Shown piece by piece: positions 36,030 to 44,688 of a stretch of DNA of 64,000 nt. This DNA is from Laspinema palackyanum D2c (GTDB lineage Bacteria; Cyanobacteriota; Cyanobacteriia; Cyanobacteriales; Laspinemataceae): assembly GCF_025370875.1 (NCBI RefSeq), contig NZ_JAMXFD010000005.1, positions 270,884-334,883 of the forward strand, in the 5' to 3' direction. The notes beneath the pieces are model-generated. The model saw only the letters and a list, made by a program, of their open reading frames with translations, was not told the DNA's origin and did not search any database. Position numbers and translations under genes: made by a program. Positions within the stretch are counted from its first letter, which is position 1. The number at the start of each line of letters is the position of its first letter.

Positions 36030-39000
36030 ATGATGAATCTACAGTATGACGACGCCGAACTCAGGCGCAATGAACAATCTTTAAAGGTTTTACACCGGGC
36101 AATTTCCTTTTCTCAAGGGCAGTTTTCCTTGATTTTGGCGCGGTGTAACTATGCTAGTTTGCGCGATCGCGTGACCGCAGACCTACATGATTCCGTCTCT
36201 GTAGATATTCGAGAACTTCATCTGTCCACTTCTGTGCGGACGCTGTACAAAACCATCCAAGATGAAATTGGCACCGAACAACCCGAGGCATTAATGGTCT
36301 TTGGACTCGAATCGGTCAGTGATTTGGATCGCCTGTTTATGGCGGCCAATCAGGTTCGAGAAGAGTTTAGAAAGCACTTTCCCTTTCCGATTGTCTTTTG
36401 GGTGGATGACCGGGTTTTAAAAAGCTTTATTCGGGTGGCCCCGGACTTTGAAAGTTGGGCCACCAGTACGGAGTTTTCTCTCTCCACAACGGCGGCGATC
36501 GAGACGATCGCCATCAGTGTCGATCGGGTATTCTCCGAGGTGGTGGAACGGGGTTCCCTCAACTTTATTCCCAACTCCACGATTCTCGGGGCTCGCAACT
36601 GCCTAGAATTGGGATTTGCCAAACAAGAATTAAGCGATCGCCAGGTGCAGTTGCTGCCAGAATTGGAAGCGAGTTTACAGTTTGTGCTAGGTCGCGATGA
36701 TTATGCCAGCGATCGTCTGGATTTGGCCTTAAAATGCTATCACCAAAGCTTGGCCTTTTGGCAAAAACAAATCCCCAGTTCCTCCCACTCCAACGGCGAG
36801 AAAGACTCGATTGCCCGGGGCGATCGCCAGCCCATGCCCTTCATTCCCATGACTTCTGACCCCTCTCCCCTGATTTGGGAGATGCCACCCTTGCGCTATT
36901 ACTTGCAACAGGGGGTGGTGTTGTTTCACATCGGACTTTGTTACTGTCGTCAGGCACAACTGGATCAACCCCAGGAACAGCAGCATTTACAAGAGGCCCG
37001 ATATTATTTAGAAGAATGTGTGCGCGTCTTTGAGGAGTCCAGACATCAGGAATTAGTCGCCAAGTTTATCGGACAACTGGGTGAGATTTTGCAGCGGTTA
37101 CAGGCATGGGATGCGTTATCGATTGTTGCCAAAAAATCGATAACTTTGCATCAGCATTGCAAACCCCAGGAGTTGGCCCGGGATTATGGATTTTTGGCCG
37201 AGGTGGCGTTGCAGCAGTCCCAGTGGGAAAAAGCGCGGAATTTTGCCGAACGCGCCCTAGAGGTCCTCTCCCATGCCCCCGATGTGCTGATTCCCCGGCC
37301 TGATGGGTTATATTTACTGCTGTTGGCCCGGGCTTTTGCTCACCTCGGTCAGGGGGAACAGGCGATCGCTCACTTGCACCGGGCCGAACATCTGACCGAT
37401 CCGCAGTATGACTTACAGTTATATCGCCGGATTTTAGATGAGTTGCGATCGCTATATTTTCAGCAGTCGGAATATCTCAAAGCCTTTGAAATCAAGCAAA
37501 AACTTCGGGCAGTCGAGGCTCAGTTTGGCTTACGCGCGTTTATTGGGGCCGGACGTCTCCAAGCGCGCCTGCACACCTTAAATCCCTCCTTGATGGTGAG
37601 TGTTCAACCCACTCATGTTCCCGTGGAAATTGCCACATCGGGACGGGAAGGGGATGTGAATCGCTTAATCGAACGCTTGGGTCGGAATGACTACCGACTC
37701 ACGGTGATTCACGGTCATTCCGGGGTGGGTAAAAGTTCCCTGGTTCAAGCGGGATTAGTGCCGGTCCTCAAACAAACGGCGATCGCCGCCAGAAACGCCT
37801 TCCCGGTTCTTCTGCAAGTGTACACCGATTGGGTGACGGGCTTAAAGCAAGGCATCCAACGAGGACTAGAAGAGTCTGGATTTGACCGGGATGACTCGGG
37901 CCGATTAACGGGAAATCCCACCCCTAACCTCGATTTCAATGCCAGTCAATTCTCGGAAAAGGTTCAAGAATTACTAGAGGAACTGCATCGCAATAACGAG
38001 CGCAATTTACTCACCGTCTTAATTTTTGACCAATTTGAAGAATTCTTTTTTGTGGAAACTGACCCCGGTCAGAGACAGCAATTTTATCAATTTTTAAATG
38101 CCTGTGTCAATGTGCCCTTTGTGAAAGTAATCTTTTCTTTACGAGAAGATTACTTACATTATTTGCTGGAATGTGAACGCCTCGGGAATCTGGAGGTGGT
38201 GGATCAAGATATCCTGAATAAAAAGTTCCGCTATTACCTGGGAAATCTGTCCCAGGCGAAAGCGCGACAAGTGATTGAAAGCTTGACCCAACGCGCTCAA
38301 TTTTATTTAGAACCGGCCTTAATTGAAGAATTAGTTGAAGACCTGGCCGATCGCGTTGGCGAGGTGCGTCCGATTGAGTTACAGGTGGTCGGTGCTCAAC
38401 TGCAAGCGGAGAACATCACCACCTTAGCGCAATATCGGCAATCTGGACCGAAAGAGAAACTGGTACAGCGCTTTTTAGAAGAGGCGATCGCAGACTGCGG
38501 CCCGGAAAATGAATATACAGCGCGGTTGCTGCTGTATTTCCTCACGGAAGAAAGTGGCATTCGTCCCCTGAAAAAGCAAGCCGAATTATTAGCAGATTTA
38601 ACCCCAGAATTATCGGTCTATCCCGATGATTTAGAAAAGATTTTAAAAATCTTAGAAAAGGCGGGGTTAGTGTTTGTCCTGCCGGAACTTCCGGAAAGCC
38701 GATATCAGTTAGTTCATGATTATTTAGTAAAGTTTATCCGGGAACAAGACCGCATCCAAGCCGGATTAAAAGGGTTACGAGAAAAAAATAAAGAGTTACA
38801 AGCGACGAATTTACAACTCCATCGCGAGAAAGAAGTTCAGGCGGAATTAACCCAATCCAAAGAAAAAGCCAAGCAAATCCAAACTAAACTGAATTGGATC
38901 CTAGCGGTCATGGTTGCTGGGTTTGGTTTGTTAAGCTGGCAAACCTTTTCTAAAAGCCTCAAGGCTGAGATTGCTGAACTGGAAGCCAAAAATTTATCTT

Positions 39001-41042
39001 CGGAAGCATTGCGCCTGAACAACGAATTTGGCGCGTTGGTGAATAGTCTTCAGGTGGGGCAGAAAACCGCCGAAATCATCCGATCGCCCTTCACCATGAG
39101 ATCGCCTTCGTCCTTGGAAATGCAGATCGTCAATGTCTTACAACTGGCCTATACTGTTCGAGAAGTCAACCGTTTAGAACAACATAAAAACAGTGTAGTC
39201 AGCGTCACCTTCTCCAACGATGGGGAACTGATTGCCACTGCCAGTGCGGATAAAAGCGTTAAACTGTTTACCGCTGAGGGTCGCTTAGTGCAGACCCTGA
39301 CGGGTCATGAACAGGCCGTGACCCGAGTCGCCTTCAGTCCTGATGGACAAACCCTCGCCTCCACCAGTATCGATGGGACTATCAAACTTTGGCAGCGGGA
39401 TGGTACCTTAATCCGCACCATCAGGGGCCACAGTTTCGGCGTCACCAGCGCCAGCTTCAGTCCCGATGGACAAATCCTGGCTTCCAGCAGTCAAGATAGA
39501 ACCATTAAACTCTGGAACCTCCAGGGACAGTTACTCCGCACCATTAATACGGAGAAGGCACCGATTTTGTTAGTGAGGTTTTCCCCCGATGGACAGACGA
39601 TCGCTGCTGCCAGTTTAGATAACACAGTCAAACTGTGGGACATTAACGGCAATGCGATCGCCACTTTTACCGGCCATGAACAAGGGGTAACCAGTGTGAG
39701 TTTCTCACCAGACGGACAAACCCTCACCTCCGGTAGCATCGACAAAACTGTGAAACTCTGGAGGCGCAACGGTACCGAAATCGCCACCTTGCGCGGACAT
39801 ACAGAAGCGGTATTCGGGGTTAATTTTAGTCCCGATGGGACTACCCTTGCCAGCGCCAGTCTGGATCGCACGGCCAAATTGTGGCGTCAGGACCCCCAAA
39901 CAAAGCAATGGGTGGAAACGGATACCCTCCAAGGACATCGCGATGAAGTCTGGAGTGTGAGCTTTTCTCCCGATGGCAAAACCATCGCGACTGCCAGTCT
40001 GGACAACACCGTGAAACTCTGGAACAGTGTTCCCCGAGAACTTCCAGGATTTCGGCAACATACCGATGAAGTTTTGGTGGTGGCTTTTTCGCCCAATGGC
40101 CGAGTCCTCGGCTCCGCCAGCAAAGATAACACGGTCATGCTATGGGAACCCAACGGGAATAAAATTGCCGACTTAATCGGACATAAGGATGCCGTTTGGA
40201 ACCTGAGTTTTAGTCCCGATGGCGAACTCTTTGCCACGGCAAGCGCTGACAACACGGTGAAACTCTGGAGTAAATCCAAACAGGATTTAGTCGCGACTTT
40301 AGAGGGTCATCAGGACCGAGTTTTAGGCATCGATTTCAGTCCCGATGGACAACAGGTGATCTCCGTCAGTGGGGACGGTATTGCAATTTTGTGGAGTAAG
40401 AGGGGAGAACGACTTCGCACATTTCGGGCGGATGAAAATTCCCTAAATAGCGTTACCTTTTCCCCGGATGGTAAACGGATTGCCACTGCTGGGGGAGATG
40501 GGACGGTGAAACTCTGGGATTTAAACGGGAAACTGGTGCGAACCATCGGGGAACATCAGGGGGAGGTCTATAGTGTGACCTTCTCTCCGGATGGAAAACA
40601 GATTGCCACCGCGAGTCAGGATAAAACGGTAAAAATTTGGAGTCAAGACGGCAAGGCGATCGCCACCCTAGAAGGACATATTCGGTCCGTGTACTGGGTG
40701 ACTTATAGTCCCAATGGAGAACTGATGGCGACGGCGAGTGAGGATAAGACGGTGAAACTTTGGACCAAAGACGGCAAGGCGCTCGCCACCCTGGAAGGTC
40801 ACAACGATGCAGTTTTGAGTCTGAGTTTCAGTCCGGATAGTAAAACTTTGGCCTCTTCCAGTAAGGATAAAACTGTGATTTTATGGAACTTAAACCTGGA
40901 CGATTTATTAACCCGCAGTTGCCTGTGGGTGGATGATTATTTGGAGAATAATTCCCGGGTGAGAGAAGGCGATCGGGCAGTGTGCGATCAGATTTTGGGG
41001 AAGAATGAGGAGGGGTTTGAATTGTGGGATACAAAGGAGTAA
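36030..41042 (+). CDS. STAND NTPase with TPR-like sensor, membrane helix and 14 WD40 repeats
   Basis: The gene encodes 1670 residues. Residues 1-190 are an alpha/beta domain (FSLILARCNYASLRDRV, ALMVFGLESVSDLDRLF, FPIVFWVDDRVLKSF then VAPDFESWA). I recall this as the module preceding TPRs in many bacterial signalling proteins; it lacks a Walker A motif. TPR-like helices cover about 220-500. A NACHT-type NTPase follows with Walker A GHSGVGKSS near 562 and Walker B LIFDQFEEFFF near 665. A coiled coil (900-950), one transmembrane helix (954-972) and fourteen WD40 repeats (about 1050-1635), enough for two propellers, complete the protein. Such proteins are oligomerising switches; ligand and output are unknown. 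Confidence 0.93.
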   Translation: MMNLQYDDAELRRNEQSLKVLHRAISFSQGQFSLILARCNYASLRDRVTADLHDSVSVDIRELHLSTSVRTLYKTIQDEIGTEQPEALMVFGLESVSDLDRLFMAANQVREEFRKHFPFPIVFWVDDRVLKSFIRVAPDFESWATSTEFSLSTTAAIETIAISVDRVFSEVVERGSLNFIPNSTILGARNCLELGFAKQELSDRQVQLLPELEASLQFVLGRDDYASDRLDLALKCYHQSLAFWQKQIPSSSHSNGEKDSIARGDRQPMPFIPMTSDPSPLIWEMPPLRYYLQQGVVLFHIGLCYCRQAQLDQPQEQQHLQEARYYLEECVRVFEESRHQELVAKFIGQLGEILQRLQAWDALSIVAKKSITLHQHCKPQELARDYGFLAEVALQQSQWEKARNFAERALEVLSHAPDVLIPRPDGLYLLLLARAFAHLGQGEQAIAHLHRAEHLTDPQYDLQLYRRILDELRSLYFQQSEYLKAFEIKQKLRAVEAQFGLRAFIGAGRLQARLHTLNPSLMVSVQPTHVPVEIATSGREGDVNRLIERLGRNDYRLTVIHGHSGVGKSSLVQAGLVPVLKQTAIAARNAFPVLLQVYTDWVTGLKQGIQRGLEESGFDRDDSGRLTGNPTPNLDFNASQFSEKVQELLEELHRNNERNLLTVLIFDQFEEFFFVETDPGQRQQFYQFLNACVNVPFVKVIFSLREDYLHYLLECERLGNLEVVDQDILNKKFRYYLGNLSQAKARQVIESLTQRAQFYLEPALIEELVEDLADRVGEVRPIELQVVGAQLQAENITTLAQYRQSGPKEKLVQRFLEEAIADCGPENEYTARLLLYFLTEESGIRPLKKQAELLADLTPELSVYPDDLEKILKILEKAGLVFVLPELPESRYQLVHDYLVKFIREQDRIQAGLKGLREKNKELQATNLQLHREKEVQAELTQSKEKAKQIQTKLNWILAVMVAGFGLLSWQTFSKSLKAEIAELEAKNLSSEALRLNNEFGALVNSLQVGQKTAEIIRSPFTMRSPSSLEMQIVNVLQLAYTVREVNRLEQHKNSVVSVTFSNDGELIATASADKSVKLFTAEGRLVQTLTGHEQAVTRVAFSPDGQTLASTSIDGTIKLWQRDGTLIRTIRGHSFGVTSASFSPDGQILASSSQDRTIKLWNLQGQLLRTINTEKAPILLVRFSPDGQTIAAASLDNTVKLWDINGNAIATFTGHEQGVTSVSFSPDGQTLTSGSIDKTVKLWRRNGTEIATLRGHTEAVFGVNFSPDGTTLASASLDRTAKLWRQDPQTKQWVETDTLQGHRDEVWSVSFSPDGKTIATASLDNTVKLWNSVPRELPGFRQHTDEVLVVAFSPNGRVLGSASKDNTVMLWEPNGNKIADLIGHKDAVWNLSFSPDGELFATASADNTVKLWSKSKQDLVATLEGHQDRVLGIDFSPDGQQVISVSGDGIAILWSKRGERLRTFRADENSLNSVTFSPDGKRIATAGGDGTVKLWDLNGKLVRTIGEHQGEVYSVTFSPDGKQIATASQDKTVKIWSQDGKAIATLEGHIRSVYWVTYSPNGELMATASEDKTVKLWTKDGKALATLEGHNDAVLSLSFSPDSKTLASSSKDKTVILWNLNLDDLLTRSCLWVDDYLENNSRVREGDRAVCDQILGKNEEGFELWDTKE

Positions 41043-41204
41043 ACCACTGATTTCACGGATTTGCACTGAAGGAATATTTACACGATGGGGGATGAGGATT
41101 GCTAAGTTCGAGGATTATCTCCAGTCTGCTGGATTAACCGACAAAACCCAATCTCCCCCATCCTTACAAAAGTAGTTTTTTACGTTCAGGGTGATTCTCC
41201 GGTC

Positions 41205-41227
41205 CCCTCCCCTTGGCAAGGGGAGGG
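41205..41227. terminator. Hairpin between convergent STAND and htpX genes
   Basis: Ten-base arms CCCTCCCCTT and AAGGGGAGGG with loop GGC, 22 bases downstream of the htpX stop codon on the minus strand. The same hairpin occurs in the 131-bp tandem repeat at 60.3 kb, so it is part of a dispersed repeat family with GGTTAGGGTGGGGT next to it. Confidence 0.65.
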
Positions 41228-41248
41228 TTAGGGTGGGGTTAATCTAAA

Positions 41249-42127
41249 TTACGCCAAAACAGGAGTCCGTTGCTTTTGCTGCGCCATTTCTTGCAAACGC
41301 GCAATCCGTTCTTCCGTCGGGGGGTGAGTTCGGAATAAGGCTTGTAATCCTTTGGCATTAAGGGGATTGACAATCAATAACGGAGAAAATGCCGGATTGC
41401 CATTCATGGGAATTTGTCGTCCCATTGCTTCCAATTTCTCTAAGGCACTGGCTAAAGCTAAGGGATTTTGGGTGATTTCTGCTGAACCGATATCTGCTGC
41501 AAATTCTCGGGTTCGGGAAATTGCCATCTGAATTAATCCGGCAGATAGAGGTGCTAAAACTACCAGGAACAATAATCCTAGGGGGTTGACCCCTTGGCGA
41601 TTGTCTCGGGTGACGGGACCGTATAACGCGCCAAAAGTGAGAATCCGTCCCACAAAGGTAATTGCACCGCCAATGGTTCCCGCGACGGCTTGGGTGAGGG
41701 TGTCGCGGTTTTTGACGTGGGTCAGTTCGTGAGCTAAAACTCCTTCAAGTTCTTCTGGGGTGAGGAGTTTTCTCAGTCCGTGGGTGACGGCAACCGCAGC
41801 ATTGTTGGGATCGCGCCCGGTGGCAAAGGCGTTCGGGGTTTGGGTGGGGACCGTAAACAGTTTCGGCATGGGGATTTCGGCCCGATCGCACAATCGAGCG
41901 ACCATATCGTACAATTCCGGGTCTTCCTGCCGTTCCATTGGTCTAGCCCGATAAGCCATTAATGCGGCGCGATCGGAAAAATACCAGGAACTCAAACTAC
42001 TCACAGCGGCCAAAATTAATCCAAAAATTAAGCCCTGCTCGTTGCCCATTAACGCATAGCTTCCCAATACTAAAAGACCGCTTAATAGTCCCAGTAATGC
42101 TGCTGTTTTAACTTGATTGTTTAACAT
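41249..42127 (-). CDS. htpX: HtpX-type zinc metalloprotease
   Basis: HtpX is a membrane-bound M48 endopeptidase that degrades misfolded membrane proteins. I start at the ATG at 42127 (MLNNQVKTAALLGLLSGLLV); the open frame extends 36 residues upstream without family resemblance. The 292-residue product has two N-terminal membrane helices, the active site HELTHVKNRD (HExxH), and the downstream Glu ligand in SRTREFAADI. Two more hydrophobic segments (TIGGAITFVGRILTF and LGLLFLVVLAPLSAGLIQMA) flank that region. Length and topology are standard. It lies 160 bases downstream of the ZorB-like gene on the same strand and may share its transcript. Confidence 0.96.
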   Translation of the reverse strand: MLNNQVKTAALLGLLSGLLVLGSYALMGNEQGLIFGLILAAVSSLSSWYFSDRAALMAYRARPMERQEDPELYDMVARLCDRAEIPMPKLFTVPTQTPNAFATGRDPNNAAVAVTHGLRKLLTPEELEGVLAHELTHVKNRDTLTQAVAGTIGGAITFVGRILTFGALYGPVTRDNRQGVNPLGLLFLVVLAPLSAGLIQMAISRTREFAADIGSAEITQNPLALASALEKLEAMGRQIPMNGNPAFSPLLIVNPLNAKGLQALFRTHPPTEERIARLQEMAQQKQRTPVLA

Positions 42128-42286
42128 AAAGGTGATGCCATTATAGCTGTTGCTTTTTATTCCTCTTAGTTTGGCAATAAAGGAGGCGATCGCAACTCTA
42201 TCCCTTGTATGAACTCTTCCTCTGTCCTCTGGCATAGATTCCCCCCAGGGGTATGCTGTTGGGGATTTCTGGGGGTGAATACCGCT

Positions 42287-42937
42287 TTAATCCAGGGTGC
42301 CAATTTCCTCCCCTCGGAACTGGAATCGAAACACCACCTTGCGATCGCCTGGATTATCATACTCCGGTTCTGCCTCAATTTCTCCCCGTCCAGCCGCCAT
42401 AATTTTTGGGGTTAATTGGGCTTTACTCGCAAACTGGAGTTCAGAAGAAAAAATATACCGCGTCACCGCCAACGCTCGCATCAGACTTAATTCCATATTC
42501 GCTTCATAAGACCCTGTAGAACTCGTGTGACCTTCAATAATCACCCGGGAAATTTCTCGCTCAAAATCTGGATGGGAAAAAATTAATTGACTATACAGGG
42601 GAATAAATTTACTCAATTCTGCCTTTCCCTCGGGTTTCAGTTGGGCGCTCCCTTCATCAAATAAAATCGCCTCTCGCACACTCACTTCCCCGGTTTCTTC
42701 GTTCACTTTGACATCGATTTCATTGCCTTTCAAATGTCCCACCAGTTCTCCCACAAAAATGCGCCGTTCTTGAGATAATTGCTCTTTCGCTTCCTGGAGT
42801 TGCAGCAGGGTTGTGATAAATAGCAAAGCAAATACCATCAAGACTCCTGACATTAAATCTCCAATGGCTAGGTAAAAGCTAGAGTTATCCGTCTGTTCTT
42901 CTTCGATATTCACAGGGGTTTGATTAAAATTAAGCAT
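42287..42937 (-). CDS. OmpA/MotB-like protein, ZorB-like partner
   Basis: The gene encodes 216 residues. One transmembrane helix (21-45) begins FYLAIGDLMSGVLMVFALLF and carries Asp27 at the position of the proton-binding Asp of MotB/ZorB-type stators. A linker of about 35 residues follows, then an OmpA-like peptidoglycan-binding domain (80-212) with AILFDEGSAQLKPEG, VIIEGHTSSTG and LSLMRALAVTRYI. The periplasmic domain would tether the complex to the cell wall. The MotA-like gene lies immediately upstream, 140 bases away, so together they form a two-subunit ion-driven stator-like unit. It is not a flagellar MotB (cyanobacteria have no flagella). Confidence 0.9.
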   Translation of the reverse strand: MLNFNQTPVNIEEEQTDNSSFYLAIGDLMSGVLMVFALLFITTLLQLQEAKEQLSQERRIFVGELVGHLKGNEIDVKVNEETGEVSVREAILFDEGSAQLKPEGKAELSKFIPLYSQLIFSHPDFEREISRVIIEGHTSSTGSYEANMELSLMRALAVTRYIFSSELQFASKAQLTPKIMAAGRGEIEAEPEYDNPGDRKVVFRFQFRGEEIGTLD

Positions 42938-43077
42938 AAATTAATCCCGGAAATTCCAACAAAAAATCTGCCCATTTCTCGTGACTTGGCCCATAATATC
43001 GTGACTGGGCTGAAGCCGAGTCACACATTTCGGAGGCTCTGCCTCCAGTCCCCAAAAACCATCCCATAACCCACCAA

Positions 43078-44484
43078 TTAGGACTCTGACTTTCTCGAAT
43101 CTACCCCATTTCGCCACTCTTCCAACAACGTTTTTTCAATTTGAACCCGATGGTCCAGAGACGCCTCCAATGCCTCTCGCAACCCCTGAAAGGTACTGGC
43201 GGCATCGGCGGTATTCTGGCGAAAGGCTCGGCGTTGAGACTCCATCATTTGAACCGTTTGAGAAAACAAATCTTGCAATTGGCTTTGATAGGTTTCCGTA
43301 CATTGCTGTAAATAATTTTCCATAGTTTGATTGGCACTCAACAAGGTTTCATTCATTTCCTGCAATCCTCCGATTAGCTCATTTTTTGCGGTTTGAATTA
43401 GGGTGGAGGCTTCTGTTCCGACAGTTTCTAAGGTATGAGATTGTTGCTGAAAGCTGGTACTTGCTTGAGTTAAAAGTTCTAAGGTGCGCTGGTGGAGTTG
43501 TTCGAGCATTTGCTGTTCGAGTTGCGCCCGATCGCGGAGGGTTTGTTGGAGGTTACTTTGCAAGGTTTCCTGAAGTTGGCGGCTCATTTTTTCCAGGCGA
43601 TCGCCGGTTTCTCGGTGTTGGGTTTCTATCACCCCAAGCAGCCGATGGAAGTCCTGGGATAGGGTGGTTAGGGTTTGGGAGAGTTGCTGGAACACTGCTG
43701 AATTTTCCGCTGCTGTGGGGTGGGGATTCTCTTTGGCGGCGATCGCCTCTAATGCAGTGGAAATCTTCTCCAAGATGGGGGTGAGTTCCGTGGCAATGGT
43801 TTGTCCCTCCACCCGGGTTTGAGAGATTTCGGCGATGCTGAGGGCGCTAGGATTGGGTTCGAGGATAAACAGGCGATCGATTTGGATGCGGAGGCGATCG
43901 CGCCAGGATTGGCGCAGTCCATTGGTCCCAAACAACACCACGGTAAATAGACTCCCCAACCCCAACCCCATCAAAGAACTGGAAAATGCAGTTCTCATCC
44001 CCATTAACAGGGCTTGAATTGCTGCTAACAAATCCGACGACTGGGTAACGCCAAAACTCACCCCTTGTAACCCCGCCTGAATGCCATAAAATGTTCCTAA
44101 AATTCCGATGGCTGTACATAAACTGGGTACAAATTGCAGAGAACTCCGAGGAGATATTTGTAAAACTTGGGGATAATGTTGTAAAATAAAGTAACCGTTG
44201 TGCTGAATTGGTTTTTGATAGTTATCCAGGAAAATATGGTCGGATAGCCAAAGTGAAATCCGGGGAGTGGGAACGGGCTTTTGATCCCGTCGCCAGGTGT
44301 TTAAAAACCCTAAAGCCGTAGTGACAACTTGAGTCTCTTGGCGATAGTGCAGGGTTTGATAAATCTCGACGACAACAGCGACGAGAAATACCAATAAAAC
44401 TAACCCATGAAATACGGTATTATTCCAAATGATGCTCCAAACTACAGGAAGTGGCATAGAGTCCTCTGCGTCTAGTGTCTTCAA
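43078..44484 (-). CDS. MotA/TolQ/ExbB-like protein with long cytoplasmic coiled coil, ZorA-like
   Basis: The gene encodes 468 residues. There are membrane helices near 24-44, 119-141 and 165-187; the last two contain the MotA/ExbB channel pattern (LCTAIGILGTFYGIQAGLQ and TAFSSSLMGLGLGSLFTVVL). About 260 residues after the last helix are coiled coil rich in Gln (HRLLGVIETQHRETGDRLEK), forming a long intracellular tail. A MotA-type core plus long tail is what distinguishes ZorA of Zorya phage defence from ordinary stators. No ZorC, ZorD or ZorE effector is present next door, so a Zorya role is inference. It is divergent from the PAS histidine kinase gene. Confidence 0.88.
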   Translation of the reverse strand: MKTLDAEDSMPLPVVWSIIWNNTVFHGLVLLVFLVAVVVEIYQTLHYRQETQVVTTALGFLNTWRRDQKPVPTPRISLWLSDHIFLDNYQKPIQHNGYFILQHYPQVLQISPRSSLQFVPSLCTAIGILGTFYGIQAGLQGVSFGVTQSSDLLAAIQALLMGMRTAFSSSLMGLGLGSLFTVVLFGTNGLRQSWRDRLRIQIDRLFILEPNPSALSIAEISQTRVEGQTIATELTPILEKISTALEAIAAKENPHPTAAENSAVFQQLSQTLTTLSQDFHRLLGVIETQHRETGDRLEKMSRQLQETLQSNLQQTLRDRAQLEQQMLEQLHQRTLELLTQASTSFQQQSHTLETVGTEASTLIQTAKNELIGGLQEMNETLLSANQTMENYLQQCTETYQSQLQDLFSQTVQMMESQRRAFRQNTADAASTFQGLREALEASLDHRVQIEKTLLEEWRNGVDSRKSES

Positions 44485-44688
44485 TGAGTGCGATCGCTCA
44501 ACAGCGCAACCGGATTTTACCCCAGCAAGCCAGTCTTACTTCGGTCCCTTGTCTGTGTTCCTTAGAAACCCGTAATATTCATCCCCTCTCCTGAAATAAC
44601 CCTTTTCATGATGGTCTCCCCTATATGAACCGCTGTCAACAGGGAATGTTAAAATTTAACCCGGGAAATGGGGCACAAGGGGGTTTTT

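Noticed and set aside
42287..44484. Complete Zorya defence system
   Set aside because: Only ZorA/ZorB-like genes are present; no ZorC, ZorD helicase or ZorE nuclease gene lies next to them.
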